Origin: Allosaccharopolyspora coralli
GTDB taxonomy: Bacteria > Actinomycetota > Actinomycetes > Mycobacteriales > Pseudonocardiaceae
Direction: 5' to 3'
Length of the DNA stretch: 64,000 bases
Assembly: GCF_009664835.1 (NCBI RefSeq)
Contig: NZ_CP045929.1
Span: 310,001 to 374,000, forward strand
Made by a program: the position numbers and the translations under genes. The notes under the pieces were generated by a model, which searched no databases, was not told the DNA's origin, and saw only the letters and a list, made by a program, of their open reading frames with translations. This document shows, in pieces, positions 59,499-64,000 of the stretch; the first letter of the stretch is position 1; the number at the start of each line of letters is the position of its first letter.

Positions 59499-60294
59499 GT
59501 CTCTTTTGTAGCAGGGGGTCGAGCGCGTCGATCAGCGCGTCGGCCGCGTCGCGGTGCTCCGAGGATCCCTCGAACTCGGCGATCTCGACGCCCACGATCG
59601 GCTGCTCCGCTAGGACCTCCGCGACCGAACGCAGGGTCGCGAGATCGAGACCACCTGGGACTCGGTACTCGGTAGGGACTATCCCCGGCTCGAGGACGTC
59701 GCAGTCCAGATGCACGTAGACGGGGCGTTGACCGACGGCGGCACGGAGATCCGAGGAGAAGTCCGGCCTCAGTTCGACGGCCCGGATCACGCCGTCGTCG
59801 AGCAACCGCTGCTCCGCCGGATCGAGGTCGCGAGCACCGGCCAGCACGATGTTCCCGGTCGCCAGGTCCCCTCCGAGGCCCGAGTCCCACAAACCGGCGG
59901 CACCGGAGAGGGCCATGCCACCGAGATAACCGCCGGTGGTGTCCGGGGTGTTGAGGTCTCCGTGCGCATCCAGCCACACCACGCACGCTTCCGGGTGATG
60001 GCGCGCGACGACGGGAACGGTGGCGAGCGCGACGGCGCACCTGGTCAGGACGGTCACCGGGACGGTGCCCGCGTCGAGCAGGCGCTCGTAGGTCTCGGCC
60101 ATGTCGCGCAATCCGGGTCGAGCGGCCGACAGCTCGGGCTCCCAGTCGTGTCCGAGCGGCGGTTCCGGAGTGCTGACGTAGGCCGGTTCGAGGCGAGTAC
60201 GTCGGGCCAGTGCCTCACCGAGCTGAACTGCCCCGCGCATGGCGCGTTCATTGCGATCACCGGCACGCCCCCGGAAGACCGTCAGTGCGGACAT
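59467..60294 (-). CDS. arginase/agmatinase-family ureohydrolase
   Basis: 275 residues. Metal ligands typical of the family are visible: H in RHHPEACVVWLDAHGDLNTP (with DAHGD) and HLDCDVLEPG, where the usual DxDxxDP ends in glutamate instead of aspartate. The fold-closing VVGVEIAEFEGSSE is also present. It probably hydrolyses arginine, agmatine or another guanidino compound in the cytoplasm; the substrate is not certain. ATG 60294 with GGAG five bases upstream is chosen over a longer frame starting in the upstream repeat. The last ten codons (RVSLFGGYRH) are read from the terminator hairpin. Confidence 0.85.
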   Translation of the reverse strand: MSALTVFRGRAGDRNERAMRGAVQLGEALARRTRLEPAYVSTPEPPLGHDWEPELSAARPGLRDMAETYERLLDAGTVPVTVLTRCAVALATVPVVARHHPEACVVWLDAHGDLNTPDTTGGYLGGMALSGAAGLWDSGLGGDLATGNIVLAGARDLDPAEQRLLDDGVIRAVELRPDFSSDLRAAVGQRPVYVHLDCDVLEPGIVPTEYRVPGGLDLATLRSVAEVLAEQPIVGVEIAEFEGSSEHRDAADALIDALDPLLQKRRVSLFGGYRH

Positions 60295-60325
60295 CGCCAC
60301 TCCTGGGTGCCGGGAACAAAAGAGC

Positions 60326-60369
60326 GCGTGAGCCTCTTTTGTGGCTATAGCAACCACAAAGGCTCACGC
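60326..60369 (-). terminator. terminator hairpin after lpqE
   Basis: GCGTGAGCC (60326-60334) pairs with GGCTCACGC (60361-60369); the inner part GTGGCTATAGCAACCAC is itself palindromic. On the minus strand it begins nine bases after the lpqE stop and is followed by TCTTTTGTT, a proper terminator layout. Confidence 0.85.
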
Positions 60370-60377
60370 CCTCTTTC

Positions 60378-60956
60378 TCAGTGGCTGCCTTCGCCCTCGG
60401 TGTCGGGGCGCTCCTGCGGACTCGGCCCGATCGGCACCTGCACCGTCGTCTGTCCGGCTTGGGCGAACGTGAACGTCACCGGGATGGTCACGCCAGGGCG
60501 GATGTCCTGGGTGAGTCCCTGCACCGTGATGTCCACGGTCGGCCGGTCCGACGGCGTGCCCTGCACGGACGGATTCGTGCGTCCGAACGCGCGCAGCGAG
60601 GTCTCGGCAGGCAGGTCGGTGGTGCCCCCGATCCGGATCGAGCTCGCGTACGGGCTCGAGGCGCCGACCAGTTGGTCGTCCCGGGTGCTCTGGTTGACGA
60701 TCACGGTCCGCAGCGGCGCCGAGCCGCCCTGCCGGTAGAGGTCGCCGTTCTCGGGGTACGCCAGGGTCGCGTTGCGAACGGCGATGGCGCGGTCGTCGTT
60801 GACCATGACGTTCCCGCTGCCGCCGCCGACGGCGCCGACCTGGGTATCGGTCTCGGTGACCTGACCCGCGCTGCAGCCGCTGAGGGCGAGCACGGCGCTG
60901 ACCCCGACGACGACCGGGGCCCACCGAACGGAACGGAGATGCTGGAGGCGGCTCAC
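60378..60956 (-). CDS. lpqE: lipoprotein, LpqE-like
   Basis: 192 residues. The signal VRWAPVVVGVSAVLALSGC ends in a lipobox (LSGC), so it should be anchored on the outer face of the membrane. The mature part is a beta-rich domain resembling copper-chaperone (PCuAC-like) proteins, with VRNATLAYPENGD and VPVTFTFAQAG-type strands, but no cluster of methionine and histidine ligands is evident. It lies divergently next to carD as LpqE (Rv3584) does in M. tuberculosis. The function is not established. Confidence 0.85.
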   Translation of the reverse strand: MSRLQHLRSVRWAPVVVGVSAVLALSGCSAGQVTETDTQVGAVGGGSGNVMVNDDRAIAVRNATLAYPENGDLYRQGGSAPLRTVIVNQSTRDDQLVGASSPYASSIRIGGTTDLPAETSLRAFGRTNPSVQGTPSDRPTVDITVQGLTQDIRPGVTIPVTFTFAQAGQTTVQVPIGPSPQERPDTEGEGSH

Positions 60957-61289
60957 GGGTGGCTGGTCCTTCCTGATCGCCGACGTCGCGCGCGGGCGTC
61001 GACGTGTGGTCGCGTTCGCCGACCCGTCGCGGTGCCGGTCGGGCTACGACCCGAGCTTAATGGTCGGGCCGCAGCGTTCCCGGTCCGCCCCTGACGCGGC
61101 AAGGGAATGTGTCCGAGCCGATCTTCGGCACCCCAGTTCAGACGGCCGGTGAGGTGTCCACATCAGATCATCCTCCGGCGTGAACGGGTCCCGGCGAGCA
61201 TGGCTCAACGTGGTTTGTCAACCCCCTGTTCCGTCTCTGACCTGCGGTTACGGAGGTGGGCGGGTTTCCGGTGGCGTTGCCGCGCGTGC

Positions 61290-61295
61290 TAAGCT
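61290..61295 (+). promoter_or_regulatory. -10 hexamer of carD
   Basis: TAAGCT fits TANNNT and lies 27 bases before the carD ATG, leaving a short leader with GCAGAGGA as ribosome-binding site. Confidence 0.6.
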
Positions 61296-61322
61296 GGGAT
61301 CAGCGAAAGGGGCAGAGGACAC

Positions 61323-61814
61323 ATGGTTTTCAAGGTCGGAGAGACCGTCGTCTACCCGCACCACGGTGCCGCGCTCATCGAAGCGATCGAAACCCGCGTG
61401 ATCCGAGGCGAGGAGAAGCAGTACCTCGTCCTCAAAGTCGCGCAGGGAGACCTGACCGTTCGCGTTCCCGCTGACAATGCCGAGATCGTCGGTGTCCGGG
61501 ACGTCGTGGGTCAAGAGGGACTCGATCATGTCTTCGACGTGTTGCGCGCTCCCCACACCGAGGAACCAACGAACTGGTCCCGTCGGTACAAGGCCAACCT
61601 CGAGAAGCTCGCCTCCGGCGATGTGAACAAGGTGGCCGAAGTGGTGCGCGACCTCTGGCGACGCGAGCAGGATCGTGGGTTGTCCGCGGGTGAGAAGCGG
61701 ATGTTGGCCAAGGCCCGTCAGATACTGGTGAGCGAACTCGCGCTCGCCGAAGGTACGGACGAGTCCAAGGCGGAGACCCTTCTCGACGAGGTGCTGGCGA
61801 CGACCGCGGTCTGA
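61323..61814 (+). CDS. carD: RNA polymerase-binding transcription factor CarD
   Basis: 163 residues. It binds the beta subunit of RNA polymerase and stabilises open complexes, notably at rRNA promoters. [23 protein letters not shown] starts the Tudor-like RNA-polymerase-interacting domain. [13 protein letters not shown] holds the conserved tryptophan that enters the DNA fork, and the remainder is the helical C-terminal domain. It is followed 19 bases later by ispD, as in M. tuberculosis (Rv3583c-Rv3582c). Confidence 0.97.
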   Translation: MVFKVGETVVYPHHGAALIEAIETRVIRGEEKQYLVLKVAQGDLTVRVPADNAEIVGVRDVVGQEGLDHVFDVLRAPHTEEPTNWSRRYKANLEKLASGDVNKVAEVVRDLWRREQDRGLSAGEKRMLAKARQILVSELALAEGTDESKAETLLDEVLATTAV

Positions 61815-61833
61815 CGTCGACTGAGCGCCCGAA

Positions 61834-62541
61834 GTGAATGCTGTAGCCCTGGTCCCGGCGGCTGGCCGGGGCAGGCGACTCGGCGCCGGGATGCCGAAGG
61901 CCCTGGTCCCGGTGGCCGGAGAGTCCTTGTTGCTGCGCGCGGTCCGGGGCCTGCTGGCCTCGGGATGCGTGCAGCACGTGGTCGTCGCCGCGCCGGATGA
62001 CGGCGTGACGCTGGTCGAGGACGACCTGGCTCCGCTCGGTGCTGCTGACGCGGTGCACGTGGTCGCCGGTGGTGCCGAACGGACCGACTCCGTGCGTATC
62101 GCTCTGGAGGCGGCCCTCGCGCGGGTTTCGGGTGTCACGACCGTGCTCGTGCACGATGCCGCCCGTGCCTTCACCCCTCCGTCGGTGGTGCGGACCGTGG
62201 TGGAGGCGGTGCAGCGCGGCGCGCCTGCCGTGGTTCCGGTGCTACCGGTCGCCGACACGGTGAAGCAGGTCGACGTCGACGGAGCCGTCGAACACACCGT
62301 CGACCGCAATGCCCTGCGTGCCGTACAGACTCCGCAAGGGTTCACCGTCACCGTGCTGCGAGAGGCCTACGAGATCGACGGGGACATCGCCACCGACGAC
62401 GCGGGTCTGGTCGAACGTGTCGGACATCCGGTGCTGGCCGTGCCCGGCCATCCGCACGCACTCAAGATCACGACGGCGTTCGACCTCGCGATCGCCGAAC
62501 GCGTGCTCGCCCCCGCAGCGTCGGAAGAGGAACTCACGTGA
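61834..62541 (+). CDS. ispD: 2-C-methyl-D-erythritol 4-phosphate cytidylyltransferase
   Basis: 235 residues. It is the third enzyme of the non-mevalonate isoprenoid pathway. [24 protein letters not shown] is the CTP-binding loop; [21 protein letters not shown] and TDDAGLVE are further signatures. GTG start; its stop overlaps the ispF start by four bases (GTGA). Confidence 0.95.
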   Translation: MNAVALVPAAGRGRRLGAGMPKALVPVAGESLLLRAVRGLLASGCVQHVVVAAPDDGVTLVEDDLAPLGAADAVHVVAGGAERTDSVRIALEAALARVSGVTTVLVHDAARAFTPPSVVRTVVEAVQRGAPAVVPVLPVADTVKQVDVDGAVEHTVDRNALRAVQTPQGFTVTVLREAYEIDGDIATDDAGLVERVGHPVLAVPGHPHALKITTAFDLAIAERVLAPAASEEELT

Positions 62542-63017
62542 CCCAGCCCCTCCCTCGTGTCGGTCAAGGCATCGACGTGCATCCGGTCGAGCCGGGGCGT
62601 GAATGCTGGGTCGCCGGACTGTTCTGGTCCGATGTCGACGGCTGCTCCGGGCACTCCGACGGGGACGTCGCCGCGCACGCGCTGTGCGACGCGGCACTGT
62701 CGGCGGCAGGGCTCGGTGATCTCGGCGCCGTGTTCGGCACCGGTGACGACCGCTGGGCCGGTGCACACGGCGTCGACCTGCTCGCCGAGGTGCGCCGCAG
62801 GCTCGAAGCCGCAGGCCACGTCGTCGGGAACGCAACGGTTCAGGTCGTCGGCAACACGCCCCGGATCGGCACTCGCCGGGAGGAGGCGCAGCGCGTGCTT
62901 TCGGAGGCGCTCGGCGCGCCGGTCTCGGTGGCGGGAACGACGTCGGACGGCTTGGGACTCACCGGCCGCGGTGAGGGTCGCGCCGCGATCGCCACGGCGC
63001 TGGTGTTCACGGCCTGA
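62538..63017 (+). CDS. ispF: 2-C-methyl-D-erythritol 2,4-cyclodiphosphate synthase
   Basis: 159 residues, typical length. It closes the cyclic diphosphate in the isoprenoid pathway. The zinc ligands are in GQGIDVHPV and [31 protein letters not shown] is the C-terminal signature. The start GTG overlaps the ispD stop, so the pair is translationally coupled. Confidence 0.95.
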   Translation: MTQPLPRVGQGIDVHPVEPGRECWVAGLFWSDVDGCSGHSDGDVAAHALCDAALSAAGLGDLGAVFGTGDDRWAGAHGVDLLAEVRRRLEAAGHVVGNATVQVVGNTPRIGTRREEAQRVLSEALGAPVSVAGTTSDGLGLTGRGEGRAAIATALVFTA

Positions 63018-63121
63018 CCTGGCGGTGCACCCGGCTGTCTCGTGGTGGGTCGCCAGAGTTCAGGGAATGTTCAGGGCTCGTCCCGGGGTCAACGGGGCGG
63101 CTCGTGGCGCACCCTCGGGGT

Positions 63122-63367
63122 ATGGCGCTGGGGAAGTTTGCGTGGGATGGCGGGGAAGCGCTCGGCCGGGCTCCCCGGACCAGGCGCGCGCTCGTGGTGC
63201 AGCCGGTCGTGGCGTGGCCGGTGTCGTGGTGGTTGTGGGCCGTGGGCGCCGCGGCCTCGCTCGGCCTGGCTGTCGTCCTGTTGTGGGTGAGCGCGCTGGC
63301 GTGCGTCTACGCGATCCTCGCGCCGATGCACGGCAGTGCCTCGCGGCGAGACGAGTGCACCGACTGA
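63122..63367 (+). CDS. small putative membrane protein
   Basis: 81 residues from an ATG without a clear ribosome-binding site. A basic N-terminal 30 residues precede a hydrophobic stretch (WPVSWWLWAVGAAASLGLAV onwards, about 40-72) long enough for one or two membrane passes. The frame ends beside the mazF remnant on the other strand. No family is recognised, and the call rests on frame and hydrophobicity. Confidence 0.4.
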   Translation: MALGKFAWDGGEALGRAPRTRRALVVQPVVAWPVSWWLWAVGAAASLGLAVVLLWVSALACVYAILAPMHGSASRRDECTD

Positions 63368-63533
63368 TCACACCGGGATGCGCAGTAGCGGCGCCTCGGG
63401 GGTCCGTGGTGAGCGGGCACACTGTGATCGAGTGGGTGCCCTCGAAACGGTCGTCCTGCACGATCACGACCGGTCTGGGCTTTCCGGTGTAGGCATCGCG
63501 TCCGGCGGCGGTGTAGATCTCTCCCCGGCTCAC
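63368..63533 (-). pseudogene. mazF/pemK-type toxin gene, truncated and frameshifted
   Basis: The first 45 codons match MazF toxins: SRGEIYTAAGRDAYTGKPRPVV, then VQDDRFEGTHSITVCPLTTDP. At a run of five Cs the frame is lost. Removing one C gives PEAPLLRIPV, the expected continuation, but a TGA then follows at once. The normal C-terminal half of about 55 residues is missing, so at least two lesions are present. The GTG start overlaps the mazE stop (GTGA), the usual antitoxin-toxin layout. Confidence 0.8.
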
Positions 63534-63742
63534 TCCCCGGCCTCGTCGATGTCCCAGGCGAGCGCTTCGACGAAGCCCTGATCACCGTCCGCGTGCTCGC
63601 TTGCGGCGACCGCTAGCGACTGAGCGTGTGCAGCAGCCGTGAACGAGGCCGACCGGGAGTCGGGCACCCAGATCTGCACCGGCCGTAGTCCCTGCGCACG
63701 CAGCCGCTGGCGGTACTCGTGAACTCGCGCGCGGGATGTCAC
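63530..63742 (-). CDS. MazE-family antitoxin
   Basis: 70 residues. RARVHEYRQRLRAQGLRPVQIWVPDSRS is the conserved DNA-binding part of actinobacterial MazE-type antitoxins, and the acidic C-terminal part (HADGDQGFVEALAWDIDEAGE) is the toxin-binding tail. GTG 63742 gives the standard length; an upstream in-frame start would add 21 unusual residues. The frame is intact although the toxin next to it is broken. Confidence 0.82.
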   Translation of the reverse strand: MTSRARVHEYRQRLRAQGLRPVQIWVPDSRSASFTAAAHAQSLAVAASEHADGDQGFVEALAWDIDEAGE

Positions 63743-63815
63743 GATCTGGCGATGGCCGGGCTCGAACACGAGAAGGCCTGGTTCGACGGGATCCACGACG
63801 AGCACGGGCAGCCGT

Positions 63816-64000
63816 TCACACCGCGATGACGTCGACGACCGACTCGAGTGCTGTGAAGTCCTTCGGGTTGCGGGTCAACAGCGGAAGCTGGTGCACCCCG
63901 GCGACCGCGGCGATCATGAGATCCATACGTCGTGGTCGTGGATCCCGCCGAAGGCGGAGGACGAGTGCGCGCAGCGCGCCGTAGGTCTGCGCGCAAGGGC
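63816..64000 (-). CDS. PIN-domain (VapC-type) toxin, 3' part only
   Basis: 61 codons of the C-terminal end are visible; the gene continues past the right edge. RRMDLMIAAVAGVHQLPLLTRNPKDF is the last part of a PIN domain, with the conserved D (in MDLMIAA) and the TRNPKDF block, ending VVDVIAV. PIN-domain VapC proteins are RNases paired with VapB antitoxins; the antitoxin would lie outside the window. Confidence 0.8.
   Translation of the reverse strand, partial: PCAQTYGALRALVLRLRRDPRPRRMDLMIAAVAGVHQLPLLTRNPKDFTALESVVDVIAV

Noticed and set aside
60295-60357. Longer N-terminus for the arginase-like protein
   Set aside because: The extra codons fall in the upstream hairpin repeat; ATG 60294 has its own ribosome-binding site and gives the family-like start.

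Overview
The window is high-GC actinobacterial chromosome. Gene content and order follow a conserved actinobacterial core that, in Mycobacterium tuberculosis numbering, runs from about Rv3661 to Rv3581c (HAD hydrolase, 6C RNA, ssd/tad genes, DEAH helicase, topA, holB, ppa, dacB, tilS, hpt, ftsH, fol genes, pan genes, lysS, lsr2, clpC, mhuD, mutY, radA, lpqE, carD, ispD, ispF). Protein style, the repeat families and the accessory genes suggest a Pseudonocardiaceae-type organism (Amycolatopsis, Saccharomonospora and relatives). The family assignment is an inference; no search was run.

Layout. 1-2.4 kb: 5' part of a secreted family 3 glycoside hydrolase, a SerB-like HAD phosphatase and a 6C small RNA. 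2.6-7.3 kb: compact Flp/Tad-type pilus or secretion operon (ssd, tadA, tadB, tadC, a Flp-like pilin and two TadE-like proteins) with overlapping start/stop codons. 7.7-13 kb: degenerate prim-pol protein, MrfA-type DEAH helicase with a DUF1998 cysteine cluster, and a secreted tannase-like esterase. 13.2-22.3 kb: proton-pumping pyrophosphatase, lipoprotein, topA, DNA polymerase III delta prime and tRNA-Thr(CGU). 22.5-27.5 kb: accessory stretch downstream of the tRNA (GGDEF-EAL protein, frameshifted VOC gene, SLATT-type membrane protein, secreted protein). 27.7-35 kb: ppa, a dacB with a very long acidic extension, a DUF2342 metalloprotease, tilS and hpt. 35-40 kb: ftsH and folE-folP-folB-folK. 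40-47.3 kb: DUF3180 and DUF6779 membrane proteins, a PrsW-type protease, then DUF2520-panC-panD-coaX for pantothenate and CoA. 47.4-52.6 kb: lysS, lsr2, clpC. 53-55.2 kb: autoregulated TetR and its neighbours. 55.4-61 kb, all on the minus strand: sir2-mhuD, a 2H-type protein and mutY, radA, arginase-like, lpqE. 61.3-63 kb: carD-ispD-ispF. The right edge holds a mazE antitoxin with a decayed mazF and the 3' end of a PIN-domain (VapC-type) gene.

Two things beyond the gene list stand out. First, the gaps between core genes carry several dispersed, palindromic, terminator-like repeat families: the unit GCGAACGGCACTTTCGCC, a roughly 100-200 bp element with a GTGCCC/GGGCAC hairpin core, a 32-38 bp perfect palindrome next to DnaA-box-like 9-mers, and a GTAGCGGAACCTCAG element. 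Second, many genes appear leaderless: a TANNNT -10 hexamer lies 6-8 bases before a GTG or ATG, as for lysS, radA, PrsW, holB, the DUF2342 protease and tetR. No CRISPR array, complete insertion sequence or prophage was seen.
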